Below, in pieces: positions 8,939-18,006 of a stretch of 64,000 nucleotides of DNA (position 1 is its first letter; each line of letters starts with the position of its first letter). The notes under the pieces are model-generated. The model was not told where the DNA came from, did no database searches, and saw only the letters and a list, made by a program, of their open reading frames with translations. The DNA comes from Mycobacterium sp. GA-1285 (lineage in GTDB: Bacteria; Actinomycetota; Actinomycetes; Mycobacteriales; Mycobacteriaceae), in NCBI RefSeq assembly GCF_001499905.1, contig NZ_LQIS01000003.1, positions 1-64,000 on the forward strand, written 5' to 3'. The position numbers and the translations under genes were made by a program.

Positions 8939-9448
8939 GTGATCGGGCCCCCGGACCAACCGTGGTGGGCCCGCCCCGGCGGTGCGCCGCTTCGGGGTCG
9001 GCCGCCGATTCGGCCGTCTCACTACGAGCAACCGCGAACGTCGCTCCCGCCGCGACAAACCGTCCCGCCGCCACATCGGCCGCTTGAACCCAGGCCAGGC
9101 GACTCGAAGAGGTCACGACGGCGGACTTTCCTCTGGGCCGGCAGCGCGATCATCCTGTTCGAAGCCGTGGTGTTGGCTGCTGCTCTCACTTATTTCGGAT
9201 ACTTCGACGGCGGCACCGTCCTGGATGTACGTCAGGCCGAACGAGGAGTTGCGCAGATTCTCGGAGATCCGATCAATGGCTATGGCGCAAACAAAGTCAC
9301 CACGGTCAGGTGCAATGGCGGCGCGGATCCAGAGGTGGAACCAGGCAACAGCTTCGTATGCGATGTGACGGTTAACGGGGCCCAGCGCCAGGTGCAGGTC
9401 GTCTTCCGTGACGATGCTGGCACGTACGAGGTCGACGGTCCCCGCTAG
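8939..9448 (+). CDS. Single-pass membrane protein with DUF4333 domain
   Basis: A 169-residue protein: a Pro/Arg-rich cytoplasmic N-terminus of about 60 residues, one membrane segment at about 63-88, then a small extracytoplasmic domain. That domain has two Cys in the DUF4333 pattern (GVAQILGDPINGYG, VRCNGG, SFVCDVTVNG). DUF4333 is common on actinobacterial membrane proteins and often sits next to or on kinases; no activity is known. The GTG start lies 24 bases after the metallopeptidase stop on the same strand, so the two are probably one transcript. It ends 78 bases before kinase 3. Confidence 0.75.
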   Translation: MIGPPDQPWWARPGGAPLRGRPPIRPSHYEQPRTSLPPRQTVPPPHRPLEPRPGDSKRSRRRTFLWAGSAIILFEAVVLAAALTYFGYFDGGTVLDVRQAERGVAQILGDPINGYGANKVTTVRCNGGADPEVEPGNSFVCDVTVNGAQRQVQVVFRDDAGTYEVDGPR

Positions 9449-9514
9449 TAAGGCCGGCCGCGCCTAGCGCGAGTTTGAGCGTCACGCTGTGGGCCATGTG
9501 TTTGCTGTGATGGG

Positions 9515-9520
9515 TACGAT
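9515..9520 (+). promoter_or_regulatory. -10 box for leaderless kinase 3
   Basis: TACGAT fits the mycobacterial TANNNT box and is followed after 6 bases by the ATG at 9527. A transcript starting at the A of that ATG would have no leader. No ribosome-binding site is visible upstream, which agrees with leaderless translation. Confidence 0.55.
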
Positions 9521-9526
9521 CCGGAC

Positions 9527-11137
9527 ATGTCACTGGGGGAGGGGCAGGAGTTCGCCGGCTATACCGTCGTGCGGAGGCTGGGTGCAGGCGGGATGGGAGA
9601 GGTGTACCTGGCCCAACACCCGCGATTGCCCCGATATGACGCGATAAAGCTGCTGACCGGCGACGTAACCGCTGACGCGAACTTCCGCGAGCGATTTCTA
9701 CGCGAGGCCGACCTGGCATCCACGCTGTGGCATCCACACATCGTTGGCGTGCATGACCGCGGTGAGCACGAAGGCCAGTTGTGGATCTCCATGGATTTCG
9801 TCGACGGTGAGAATGCGTCCAGTCTCCTTCGCCGGAAGTACCCCGCCGGTATGCCAGCCGAAATTGTTGTCGCGATCGTCTCCGCGGTCGGTTCAGCGTT
9901 GGACTATGCCCATCAGAAGGGCCTGCTACATCGCGACGTCAAGCCATCCAACATCATGCTCACCCAAAGCGACGATCAGGGAGACCAACGAATACTGTTG
10001 ACCGATTTCGGGATCGCTTGCACCGTTGATGACGACAGCGGCTTGACGGACACCAACATGACTGTCGGGACGGTAGATTACGCCGCTCCCGAACAGTTGA
10101 TGGGCGAGGACATCGACGGTCGCGCCGATCAATACTCACTCGCGGCTACCGCGTTCCATCTCCTCACGGGTGCGCCACCTTTTCATGATTCGAATGCCGC
10201 CGTAGTGATCGGACGACATCTCAATTCAGACCCACCGAGCCTCGCGCACGCGCGGCCTGAACTCGGTTCGCTGGATCACGTACTGGCGGCTGCCCTCGCG
10301 AAGGATCGGACGTATCGGTTCGCGACGTGTAGCGACTTCGCACAAGCTCTGAGAGAGCAGGCCATGGGAAGCGGCGCTGCCGCGATCTCCGCAGCGCCGA
10401 CGGCCCAGGCCCCGATCAAACGCCCGGTCCACGACATGAAGCGAGCAAGTCCACCGGGTCCGCTGCCCCCCGGCTGGTATCCAGACCCGAGCGGTGGCAA
10501 CGGAACCCTTTATTGGGACGGCCGCGGATGGCACACGGCTCCGCTGCCGAAGGCAAGCCCGCGAGACGGAGACGCATCGGACGACTCGTCTCGAAAGCAT
10601 TGGGGGGCTTGGCTTTCAGTTGCTGCTGCAGCCGCTGCTGCAGCCGCTCTCATCGTCGTCACTCTAGTTGCCTTGGGAAGAGATGGATCGGACACATCAG
10701 AACCATCCGCGGAGACGACCCGCACCTTCGCAGAGCCCACGATCCCGACATCGCGGCCGGAGCGAAGCTCGGCGGTGACGATGCCGCCATCCCGTGAACC
10801 TGCGACGCATACAGAGACAGTGACCGTCGCCCCGCAACCCAGCGCCGCCCCTACTCCAACGGGGGTGCCTTATTGGCTCGCGACGATTGTCGGTACGTGC
10901 GACGAGGGTGGGTCCTGCGGTGTCAAGCAACGCCGGGCCCCGTACGTCGATGCTGACCGCCTGTATTCGAATGACCTCAAAGATGGCATGACCGTAAGGG
11001 CGGTCTGCCATGCGACGGGTGATACGCAGGTGAGCGGGGGGATCCCGAGTAACGTTTGGTATCAGCTTATCAATGGCGCATATGTCAACGCGGTCTACAC
11101 CGACTTGAGGTCGCCGATTGGTATGCCGTCGTGCTGA
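9527..11137 (+). CDS. Receptor-type Ser/Thr kinase 3 with DUF2510 and SH3-like domains
   Basis: A 536-residue kinase. It has a glycine loop GAGGMG (19-24), Lys41, [14 protein letters not shown] and an AAPEQL segment, as in PknF-type mycobacterial kinases. Between the kinase domain and the membrane is a DUF2510 motif ([11 protein letters not shown] to LYWDGRGW, about 311-342). An Ala-rich membrane segment lies at about 357-384. After a Thr/Pro linker, the last 90 residues carry four Cys and end in [16 protein letters not shown], like bacterial SH3 domains that bind wall peptides. DUF2510 inside a kinase is unusual. The 3' end overlaps the M14 lipoprotein by 7 bases, indicating a coupled operon. 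I infer that the SH3-like end senses envelope ligands. Confidence 0.9.
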   Translation: MSLGEGQEFAGYTVVRRLGAGGMGEVYLAQHPRLPRYDAIKLLTGDVTADANFRERFLREADLASTLWHPHIVGVHDRGEHEGQLWISMDFVDGENASSLLRRKYPAGMPAEIVVAIVSAVGSALDYAHQKGLLHRDVKPSNIMLTQSDDQGDQRILLTDFGIACTVDDDSGLTDTNMTVGTVDYAAPEQLMGEDIDGRADQYSLAATAFHLLTGAPPFHDSNAAVVIGRHLNSDPPSLAHARPELGSLDHVLAAALAKDRTYRFATCSDFAQALREQAMGSGAAAISAAPTAQAPIKRPVHDMKRASPPGPLPPGWYPDPSGGNGTLYWDGRGWHTAPLPKASPRDGDASDDSSRKHWGAWLSVAAAAAAAAALIVVTLVALGRDGSDTSEPSAETTRTFAEPTIPTSRPERSSAVTMPPSREPATHTETVTVAPQPSAAPTPTGVPYWLATIVGTCDEGGSCGVKQRRAPYVDADRLYSNDLKDGMTVRAVCHATGDTQVSGGIPSNVWYQLINGAYVNAVYTDLRSPIGMPSC

Positions 11138-11988
11138 CTCCTGCTTGGACGCTGCGCGTCGCAACAGTCGCTCTGCTCGCTGTCGTTAGCCTGGTAGCAG
11201 CCGGGTGCATTCGCTCGGAGGAGAGCGCGACGGGCGCGTCAGGCCCCGCTGGCGAGCCCGATCAGCACGCGGTGCAAGTGACTACCGGTGCTCTTCCGAC
11301 TGAGTCCGAGACAATTTCGCCGCCTCCGCCACCGGCGGTGAACACGGGCGAATGGCAGACCATTGGCAGCTCGGTTCGGGGCGCGCCGATTCGCATCCTC
11401 CATGTCGGTCGCGGGCCGCGAAAGGTGTTGTTCATCGGGGGAATTCACGGCGACGAGAAGGAAGGATTGACGACGACCATTGAATTGCCGACAGCGTTCG
11501 AATCAGCAGGTCTCGCGGACACCGTCACCCTCACCATCCTGGAAGACGCCAACCCGGATGGACGGGCCGCCAATACTCGCTTCAACGCAAACGGGATTGA
11601 CGTCAATCGAAACTTTCCCGCCAAGAACTTCGACCCAACAGATCCGGTGAATGGTGGAGCTCCATTGAGCGAGCCGGAAGCTCGCGCGATAGTCGAGACG
11701 GTCGACCGGATCGCTCCGGCGCTCATTCTCGTAGCGCACTCATGGGCTGGACGAGAGTTCATCAACTTCGACGGCCCAGCGGCAGAGATCGCGCAACGAT
11801 TCTCAGAAGCCAGCGGTCTACCGGTTGAAGAATCGAGCGCATTCGCACCTACGCCTGGCTCGCTGGGTTCCTACTTTGGTCGCGATCGAGGAATTCCCGT
11901 TCTGACCATTGAGGTCCTGAAAGGCTCAGACCCAGAAGCAGTTTGGAATCAACTGCGGCCAGCCCTATTGCAGACAATCGGCGGGTGA
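11131..11988 (+). CDS. M14-family zinc carboxypeptidase-like lipoprotein (MpaA-like)
   Basis: A 285-residue exported lipoprotein: signal peptide with lipobox VAAGC (Cys26), a Pro-rich linker, then an M14 fold. Zinc ligands His106 and Glu109 lie in GIHGDEKEG. The substrate-binding DVNRNFP follows, then a later His in LVAHSW and a Glu in LTIEVLKG that fits the catalytic base. This set fits murein peptide amidase MpaA and related gamma-D-Glu-diamino acid hydrolases, so cleavage of peptidoglycan peptides is likely but inferred. The frame is open further upstream within the kinase gene. GTG 11131 gives a proper signal peptide and overlaps the kinase end by 7 bases. Co-expression with a kinase bearing an SH3-like domain suggests a sensing and cleaving pair. 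Confidence 0.8.
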   Translation: MLTPAWTLRVATVALLAVVSLVAAGCIRSEESATGASGPAGEPDQHAVQVTTGALPTESETISPPPPPAVNTGEWQTIGSSVRGAPIRILHVGRGPRKVLFIGGIHGDEKEGLTTTIELPTAFESAGLADTVTLTILEDANPDGRAANTRFNANGIDVNRNFPAKNFDPTDPVNGGAPLSEPEARAIVETVDRIAPALILVAHSWAGREFINFDGPAAEIAQRFSEASGLPVEESSAFAPTPGSLGSYFGRDRGIPVLTIEVLKGSDPEAVWNQLRPALLQTIGG

Positions 11989-11992
11989 GCTT

Positions 11993-12823
11993 TTACCTTC
12001 CAGCTTCAATGTCGACTACACGCTGCGTAGCCTCCGGGCCGCACAGCGTCACGAGTTCGACGGGCCCATTGGCCAGTAAGGCGTCGACACGGCGACGAAG
12101 ATCACCCGACGCGATGTAGTGATAGAGGCTGGCGCCAGGGCAAGCGGTGTCCGCGCTCGCGTCTCGATGGCCTCGCAGCGTCTCTGTGGGGATCCCCCAC
12201 CGCGAGGCTGCCCACGCGAACGCAAGCGCGGCTCCCTCCACCTGTTCCTGTGTCACCTCTTCCTCGTCGAAGTTTCCTTCACAGACGACCAGGAAGTGAC
12301 CCGTGGGGTCGTAGCTCGTTGCAGTGTTGCCCACGATCTCGGGATCGCGCAGTTGGTAGAGATTGCCGTTCCGGTCGACGCTGACGTGGTACGCGATATC
12401 GATCCAGCCCTGAGTGTCTTGGTGATAACGCTGGTGTTGGCGAAGCCGCGACGGGGCGTTGCTGTTGTCTCCGAGTGTTACAGCGGTGTGATGGACCGTC
12501 ATGCGGTTGAGGGGGTTCGGGTCTCCACCCTGGCGTGCTGGTGTGGCTCCCCACGCGTCTCTGCAGAGCAGGGGTCGCGAGGCGGGAACGACCGGCGGCG
12601 TTGTCACAAGCGCGGGTGCCGGCGGCGGAACGGTCGTTGGCGATGAAAGCGGTGCGGCGGGCGCTGGCGGAGCGGATGGCGTGGATGTTCCGCGATAACC
12701 GGGTGGCGCCTCACAAGCGGCGACAGCGGCAGCCGCCAGCCCGGCCGTACCCGCGAGTCGAAGAAGCCGTCGGCGCGTGAACTCTACTTCCGGTTTGCGC
12801 TCGCCGGACGAAGTGCTGTCCAC
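11993..12823 (-). CDS. Exported peptidoglycan amidase (Amidase_2/PGRP family), Tat lipoprotein
   Basis: A 276-residue protein. A twin-arginine signal (RRRLLRLAG) ends at a lipobox-like AVAAC. A Pro-rich linker leads to an N-acetylmuramoyl-L-alanine amidase domain. The zinc ligands of the T7-lysozyme/PGRP family are present: His in TVHHTA, His in RGHRDA and Cys in TACPG. It should cut between muramic acid and L-Ala in the wall. A close paralogue lies at 35702-36421 on the same strand. The GTG start has TATCGT 6 bases upstream and no ribosome-binding site, so translation is probably leaderless. It converges on the M14 gene with a 4-base gap and is divergent from kinase 4. Confidence 0.87.
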   Translation of the reverse strand: MDSTSSGERKPEVEFTRRRLLRLAGTAGLAAAAVAACEAPPGYRGTSTPSAPPAPAAPLSSPTTVPPPAPALVTTPPVVPASRPLLCRDAWGATPARQGGDPNPLNRMTVHHTAVTLGDNSNAPSRLRQHQRYHQDTQGWIDIAYHVSVDRNGNLYQLRDPEIVGNTATSYDPTGHFLVVCEGNFDEEEVTQEQVEGAALAFAWAASRWGIPTETLRGHRDASADTACPGASLYHYIASGDLRRRVDALLANGPVELVTLCGPEATQRVVDIEAGR

Positions 12824-12829
12824 ACGCTT

Positions 12830-12835
12830 ACGATA
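12830..12835 (-). promoter_or_regulatory. -10 box for leaderless peptidoglycan amidase
   Basis: On the minus strand the box reads TATCGT, followed after 6 bases by the GTG start at 12823. This is the TANNNT arrangement of leaderless mycobacterial transcripts. Confidence 0.5.
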
Positions 12836-12923
12836 CGGAAGTCAGGGGAGGTAGGCGGGGGACTTTCGCGTTCAGTTGCCGCAGCTGATTCCCGTTTGCG
12901 GCTCTCTGTTGGAATCGGCTTTG

Positions 12924-12929
12924 TAAGAT
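12924..12929 (+). promoter_or_regulatory. -10 box for leaderless kinase 4
   Basis: TAAGAT is followed by exactly 7 bases and then the ATG at 12937, with no Shine-Dalgarno sequence. Transcription would start at the A of the start codon. Confidence 0.55.
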
Positions 12930-12936
12930 TTGCAGC

Positions 12937-14496
12937 ATGCCCATTGCTGATGGGGCGGAATTTGCTGGATACACCATCATCCGCCTGCTGGGTACCGGGG
13001 GGATGGGCGAGGTTTACCTCGCACGGCACCCGCGGTTACCCCGCCTGGAAGCTCTCAAAATCCTTCCCAAGGATGTGAGTGCCGATCCCGAATTCCGTCA
13101 GCGCTTCGCGCGGGAAGCTGATATTGCCTCTTCGCTCTGGCATCCGCATATCGTCGCGGTTCACGATCGAGGCGAGTATGACGGCCAACTGTGGATCGCG
13201 ATGGACTACGTCGACGGGACCGACGCTGCAAGGCTGGTACGAAACCGGTACCCGCACGGGATGCCGCCGAAGGATGCGCTGGACATCGTATCCGCGATTG
13301 CTGATGCGCTCGACTACGCACACGAAAGGTATCTGCTTCACCGCGACGTCAAGCCGGCGAACATCCTGCTCACCGACCTTCGATCCGACGACCGACGAAT
13401 CCTGCTGGCTGACTTCGGAATCGCGAAGGCGGCGAACGAAACCCACGGGATCACAGCGACGAACATGACCGTCGGCTCCGTGGCGTACGCCGCGCCCGAA
13501 CAGCTGACCGGGAAGAGATTGGACGGACGAGCCGATCAGTACGCACTCGCTTGTACGGCGTTCCATCTTCTCGCCGGGCACCAGCCGTTTGCACACTCGA
13601 ACCCGGCCGCGGTCATCGGCAGCCATTTGTCGGCGCCACGGCCACTTCTGTCAAGCGTGCGTCCGGATCTGCCGTCGATGGACGAGGTTCTGGCGAAAGG
13701 TATGGCCGAAGAGCCATATCAACGCTTCGAGACCTGCGAAGAATTCGCAACTGCGCTACGACACGGCGATATGGCGTGGGCGAAATCCAGCGCGGAAACA
13801 CAGTTCGCATTCCCTGTCGCAGCAGCCCCCGTGCCCTCGCTCGAGCGGACTGATTCGTCAGCGGTGACGACGGCGCCAAAGGTAGCCGAGGTGTTGTCGT
13901 CGAAAAGCACCGCGCTGATCGCGATGGGAGTCGCGGCGGTACTGGCGGTCGTGATCGTCGTCCTCGTCGCCGCGGTCATCGATAATGACTCGCCATCCCC
14001 ACCTCCCACCGCAGCGCCAACGTCGCCGCCGTGGGACGAACGAGCGCCAACCCAGACCTCGCCGCCTCGGCGAGAAACCGTGACCGAGACGTCCACCGTG
14101 ACGCAACCTGCGCCGCCGCCTCCGCAGCCAGCGCCCCCTCCGCGGCGTACGCCAACCCGGCCGTCCGGAGATCTCGGTCTTTCCACGCCGATCAGCACTC
14201 CGCTGTGTAACGGCCAGGGCATCGTTGTGCTAGGGAATGTGACCACACCGGGTATGTATGCCGGAGGCATTCAACGACTGCTTAATCAACACCCGGGCGC
14301 TTCCTACCTACGCACCGATCAGTCCTGCCCCTCCCTGCGCCAGGCGGATGATGAGGGCGACCCGATCTACGCGGTGTACCGCTACGCAGGTAGGACCGTG
14401 AGCGAGGTCCGTTCCGCGGTTTGCGCGGCGGGTGGCGATGCTTACGGGAAATGGCTCGACTACGTCACGCCGCCACACAGACAGATCTTGTGCTGA
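12937..14496 (+). CDS. Receptor-type Ser/Thr protein kinase 4
   Basis: A 519-residue membrane kinase closely similar to kinase 3 in the catalytic domain (shared EFAGYT start, [14 protein letters not shown]). Key residues are Lys41, [14 protein letters not shown] and AAPEQL. One membrane segment lies at about 322-348. A long Pro/Thr linker leads to an extracytoplasmic domain of about 100 residues with several Cys, containing [14 protein letters not shown] and IYAVYRYAG. The same type of sensor domain occurs in other mycobacterial kinases; its ligand is not known. It lacks the DUF2510 of kinase 3. Translation is probably leaderless. The 32-bp direct repeat begins right after its stop codon. Confidence 0.9.
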   Translation: MPIADGAEFAGYTIIRLLGTGGMGEVYLARHPRLPRLEALKILPKDVSADPEFRQRFAREADIASSLWHPHIVAVHDRGEYDGQLWIAMDYVDGTDAARLVRNRYPHGMPPKDALDIVSAIADALDYAHERYLLHRDVKPANILLTDLRSDDRRILLADFGIAKAANETHGITATNMTVGSVAYAAPEQLTGKRLDGRADQYALACTAFHLLAGHQPFAHSNPAAVIGSHLSAPRPLLSSVRPDLPSMDEVLAKGMAEEPYQRFETCEEFATALRHGDMAWAKSSAETQFAFPVAAAPVPSLERTDSSAVTTAPKVAEVLSSKSTALIAMGVAAVLAVVIVVLVAAVIDNDSPSPPPTAAPTSPPWDERAPTQTSPPRRETVTETSTVTQPAPPPPQPAPPPRRTPTRPSGDLGLSTPISTPLCNGQGIVVLGNVTTPGMYAGGIQRLLNQHPGASYLRTDQSCPSLRQADDEGDPIYAVYRYAGRTVSEVRSAVCAAGGDAYGKWLDYVTPPHRQILC

Positions 14497-14497
14497 G

Positions 14498-14529
14498 CGA
14501 TCGTTTACGCACACAAATCACCGCAGGAG
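14498..14529 (+). repeat. Direct repeat, right copy (32 bp)
   Basis: Matches 4611-4642 at 28 of 32 positions, starting 2 bases after the stop of kinase 4. Here only the right arm of the 4584-4632 hairpin is well preserved. The left arm is replaced by kinase coding sequence that pairs poorly (GATCTTGTGC). Confidence 0.65.
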
Positions 14530-14570
14530 GACTACGGTTCGGACAGGAATTCCGCAGATCGGGGGATCTC

Positions 14571-15035
14571 ATGGACAACCGCAGGTACTCACGCGAGAGC
14601 GAAAAGGCTCGCAAACAGGAAGTCGAACAGGACGCCAGTCGGCTCCGGGAGTTCGAGACCTTCTCGAAGTTCTCCGACAGCGACCTCAAGCGGCTGGTCG
14701 AAGCGGCGCACCGCACGTCCACGTCGGGGCCGTGGCCGCTGATCCAGGAACAGACCCCGTCGGACGCCTGCTACATCCTGCTCAGCGGCGAGGTCGGCGT
14801 GTACGTCGGCCAGGACCGCATCGCCGTCGTCGGCCCGGGCGAGGTCATCGGAGAATCGGTGTTGCGCCGCGGTGCGCTGCGCAACGCGACCGTGACGACG
14901 ACGGGGCGCGCGGAGGTGCTGCACATCAACCGCGACGACCTCTCGCGGTTGATCGGTGAGATGCCGGCGCTGCGCGAGGCGATGGACGCCACCGTCGCCC
15001 GCCACGCTCCGCAAGCCACCGCAGGGCCGTCCTGA
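14571..15035 (+). CDS. Cyclic-nucleotide-binding domain protein
   Basis: A 154-residue protein. A charged helical N-terminus of about 35 residues precedes a single cyclic-nucleotide-binding beta-roll with the pattern FSKFSDSDLKRL, then YILLSGEVGVYV, then a phosphate-binding-cassette-like GPGEVIGESVL and an ATVTTTGRAEVL strand. No DNA-binding or catalytic domain is attached, so it may be a stand-alone sensor that binds partners. Whether it binds cAMP or cGMP cannot be told. The frame is open from 14421, but ATG 14571 with GGGGGA upstream is the plausible start. A nucleotide cyclase lies at 27256-30447 in the same window; a link is speculative. Confidence 0.82.
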   Translation: MDNRRYSRESEKARKQEVEQDASRLREFETFSKFSDSDLKRLVEAAHRTSTSGPWPLIQEQTPSDACYILLSGEVGVYVGQDRIAVVGPGEVIGESVLRRGALRNATVTTTGRAEVLHINRDDLSRLIGEMPALREAMDATVARHAPQATAGPS

Positions 15036-15089
15036 TCCCTAATACCGCTCATGGTTTGACGCGGTTGTAAATCCGGGTACGCCGAATGG

Positions 15090-16475
15090 ATGGAACGGCT
15101 GAGCGCGTTTGATGCCACTCTGCTTTACAGCGAATCATCCAGTGTTCCGCTCAACGTGTGTTCGATCGCCTGTCTCGACACGTCCACGATCCCCGGCGGG
15201 TATGACTTCGACCGGGTTCGCGAGCATCTGGCGACGCGGCTGAGGGCACTGCCGGAACTACGCGCCAAACTTGCCAACAGCCAGCTCAACCTCGACCATC
15301 CGGTGTGGGTGGAAGACGACGAGTTGGACCTGACCTACCATCTGCACCGGAGCGCGCTGCCCGCACCGGGAGGGCGCAACGAACTGGTCGAGGTTTGTGC
15401 GCGCATCGCGGCGGCACCCCTGGACCGCAGCAAGCCGTTGTGGGAGATGTGGGTGATCGAAGGCATCTCCGAAACCGATCCCCATGTGGCGGGCGAGGTC
15501 GCGTTGATGATCAAGGTGCATCACGCCGCGGTGGACGGTGTCTCGGCGGCCAACCTGATCGGCAAACTCTGCGACGTCGAGCCCGACGGCCCGCCACCCG
15601 ATCCGGTCGAAGGTCCGGGCGGCGCGAAGCCGCTGGAGATCGCGGCGGGTGGTCTGATGCGCGCGTTCACGCGGCCGTGGCAGCTGAGGCGGGTTGTGCC
15701 GGCGACGATGTCGACGATCCTCAGCACGATCTCCCGGGCACGCGCAGGGACGGCCATGGCCGCCCCGTTCCGTGCTCCGACGACCGTGTTCAACACCGAG
15801 ATCACCTCCGACCGCACCATCGCGCTCGCACAGCTCGACCTCGAGGACGTCAAACGGGTGAAGAACGCGTTCGACGTCAAGGTCAACGACGTGGTGATGG
15901 CGCTGTGCGCCGGTGCGCTGCGCGAGTACCTCCTCAAACGGGGTGAGCTGCCGGACAAGCCACTGATCGCGGTGGTCCCCGCGTCGGTGCACGACAAGTC
16001 CGACCGGCCCGGCCGCAACCAGCTTTCCGGCTTCTTCAACAACCTGCAGACCCACATCGAGGACCCCGCCGAGCGGTTGCGTGCCATCGCCGAATCCAGC
16101 TCGCGCGCAAAGGCTCACAGCGCCGACATCGCACCGACGCTGCTGGCCGATGTGACGCAGGCGCTGCCGCCCGCCTTGTTCGGCATGGCGATGGACGTGC
16201 TGTCCCACACGCCGCTCAAGCGCGCGGCGATCCACAACGTGGTGATCTCGAATGTGGCTGGGCCACAGGGAAAGCTGTACGCGATGGGCGCAGAGATGAA
16301 AGCGCTCTACCCGCTTGGCCCGATCTTCCACGGCTCCGGTCTGAACATCACGGTGATGTCGTTGAGCGGCAAGCTGAACATCGGGATCATCTCGTGCCGC
16401 AAACTGGTCAACGACCTCTGGGATCTGGCGGACCGCTTCGACGCGGCGCTGGACGAATTACTGGCCGCTTGCTGA
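15090..16475 (+). CDS. Wax ester synthase/diacylglycerol acyltransferase (WS/DGAT) 1
   Basis: A 461-residue acyltransferase that makes triacylglycerol or wax esters from acyl-CoA. The catalytic motif HHAAVDG begins at His144, with Asp149-Gly150. The N-terminal MERLSAFDATLLYSE and the conserved VNDVVMALCAGALR and NVAGPQG-type segments are all present at the usual places. Length is typical for the mycobacterial Tgs family. It is a peripheral-membrane, lipid-body-associated enzyme by family. It overlaps the leftward MFS gene by 18 bases at its 3' end. A second WS/DGAT lies at 46792-48207. Which substrate it prefers cannot be read from sequence. Confidence 0.93.
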   Translation: MERLSAFDATLLYSESSSVPLNVCSIACLDTSTIPGGYDFDRVREHLATRLRALPELRAKLANSQLNLDHPVWVEDDELDLTYHLHRSALPAPGGRNELVEVCARIAAAPLDRSKPLWEMWVIEGISETDPHVAGEVALMIKVHHAAVDGVSAANLIGKLCDVEPDGPPPDPVEGPGGAKPLEIAAGGLMRAFTRPWQLRRVVPATMSTILSTISRARAGTAMAAPFRAPTTVFNTEITSDRTIALAQLDLEDVKRVKNAFDVKVNDVVMALCAGALREYLLKRGELPDKPLIAVVPASVHDKSDRPGRNQLSGFFNNLQTHIEDPAERLRAIAESSSRAKAHSADIAPTLLADVTQALPPALFGMAMDVLSHTPLKRAAIHNVVISNVAGPQGKLYAMGAEMKALYPLGPIFHGSGLNITVMSLSGKLNIGIISCRKLVNDLWDLADRFDAALDELLAAC

Positions 16476-17996
16476 GCGGTTCGCCGGCTTGATCAACCAC
16501 AGCGCCAGGATGATCGCCGCGATGGGCCCGACCGCCATGATCAAGCTCAGCGTGTGGATGGCGTCGACGGCGTTGTGCGGGGCCTGTTCCACCACCAACC
16601 GCGCCTGCTCGGGGTTGACCATCTGCGCCCCGTGACCGCCGTGCACGGTCATGAGTGCCTCGCGCGTCTCGGCTCGCGTGATCCCGGACTGAGACAGGTC
16701 GCGGGCGCTGTCGGTGAGGAACAGGTTGATCCCGACGAGCGCGAAAAGCGCGGGCCCCAGCGAGTATCCGCCTTCGTTGACCGCACTCTTGACGGCCGAG
16801 ACTGCGCCGCCGAGGTCGGTTGGGGCGCTGCTCATCATGATCATCGCTTGCGGGGTGGTGACGAGGGCGCCGCCGATCACGATCAGCGCGGTGGTCGCGA
16901 ACACCGTCGTACGCGTCGTGTCGAGGTCGAAGAGCCTCATCGACAGCAACCCGCCCAGCATGACCACGAGCCCGCTGACCATCACGGTGCTGGGGCTGAA
17001 CCGGTTCGCGGCGGGGCCGGCGGAGGTGGCGGCGACGGCGGCCAACGCGGTGGCCGGGATCAGCAGCAGGCCGAACAGCTCGTGCGACTCCTTGCGAACC
17101 GTGACGAGATAGAACGACAGCAGAACCATCGACCCGCCGAGCACGATGTTGAAGAGCACGCCGGCGGTCACGGCGGCGTTGAACCGCCCCGACCGGAACA
17201 CGCGCATGTCGAGCGCCGGGTCCGTGACGCGCAACTCCTGCATGACGAACGCGAAACCGGCCAGCAGCCCGACGCCGATCGCGACCAGCCCCACGGTGTT
17301 GATGCCGGTCTCGATGCGCGACACCCCGAAGATCAGCCCCAGCAGCGCGACGGCGAACAACGCCATCCCCAACAGGTCGAGCCGACGTCCCGCGCGCACC
17401 GTCTCGGGCACGAAGCGCCACGTGACGAGCAAGCCGAGGGCGCCGATGGCCGGAACCACGAAAAAGCATGCGCGCCAACCGATCGCGTGGCCCAACATGC
17501 CGCTGATCGCCGGCATCGGGGTGGCGACCGCGTACCCGACGCCGAAGTAGGCGGCGATTGCCGCCGCCCGCCGCCCCGGCGGGAACACCGCGTTGGTGAT
17601 CGCCAGCGACAGTCCGATCAGGAACGCCAGCATCACGCCGACGCCCGCCCGGGCGACGATCAGCACGGCCGGCACGGGTGCGGCGGCCGCCAGCACACTG
17701 AACGCGATGGCCCCCGCCAGCCCGAGCAGATACATCCGCCGCATGCCGTACAGATCACCGAGTGCGCCGGCGCTGAGGACGGCGGCCGCCAGCGTCAGGG
17801 TGGCCAGGCTCGCGACGAATGTCGCGGTGGACCCGGTGATGCCCACGCCGGTCGAAACCAGCTGGAGGTTGGCCGAGAACGTGGTCGGGTCGCCGATCGC
17901 GATCGCATAGCCGAGCCCCATGGCCAGCACCGTCATGACAGCGGCCAGCCCCGACACCTGACGCTGCTCGGCGTCGACACGAGTACCGTCCGGCAC
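16458..17996 (-). CDS. MFS transporter (DHA2, 14-TM drug exporter type)
   Basis: A 512-residue inner-membrane protein with about 14 hydrophobic segments. The MFS loop-2/3 motif GALGDLYGMRRM is visible, and a charged loop lies before the last membrane segment. This pattern fits the proton-driven DHA2 (EmrB/QacA-like) exporters, and the substrate is unknown. No regulator gene is adjacent. It is flanked by the WS/DGAT gene (convergent, overlapping by 18 bases) and by the large esterase 10 bases upstream on the same strand, so the esterase and transporter are probably one operon. Confidence 0.88.
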   Translation of the reverse strand: MPDGTRVDAEQRQVSGLAAVMTVLAMGLGYAIAIGDPTTFSANLQLVSTGVGITGSTATFVASLATLTLAAAVLSAGALGDLYGMRRMYLLGLAGAIAFSVLAAAAPVPAVLIVARAGVGVMLAFLIGLSLAITNAVFPPGRRAAAIAAYFGVGYAVATPMPAISGMLGHAIGWRACFFVVPAIGALGLLVTWRFVPETVRAGRRLDLLGMALFAVALLGLIFGVSRIETGINTVGLVAIGVGLLAGFAFVMQELRVTDPALDMRVFRSGRFNAAVTAGVLFNIVLGGSMVLLSFYLVTVRKESHELFGLLLIPATALAAVAATSAGPAANRFSPSTVMVSGLVVMLGGLLSMRLFDLDTTRTTVFATTALIVIGGALVTTPQAMIMMSSAPTDLGGAVSAVKSAVNEGGYSLGPALFALVGINLFLTDSARDLSQSGITRAETREALMTVHGGHGAQMVNPEQARLVVEQAPHNAVDAIHTLSLIMAVGPIAAIILALWLIKPANRSASGQ

Positions 17997-18006
17997 GCGC
18001 GGGATG

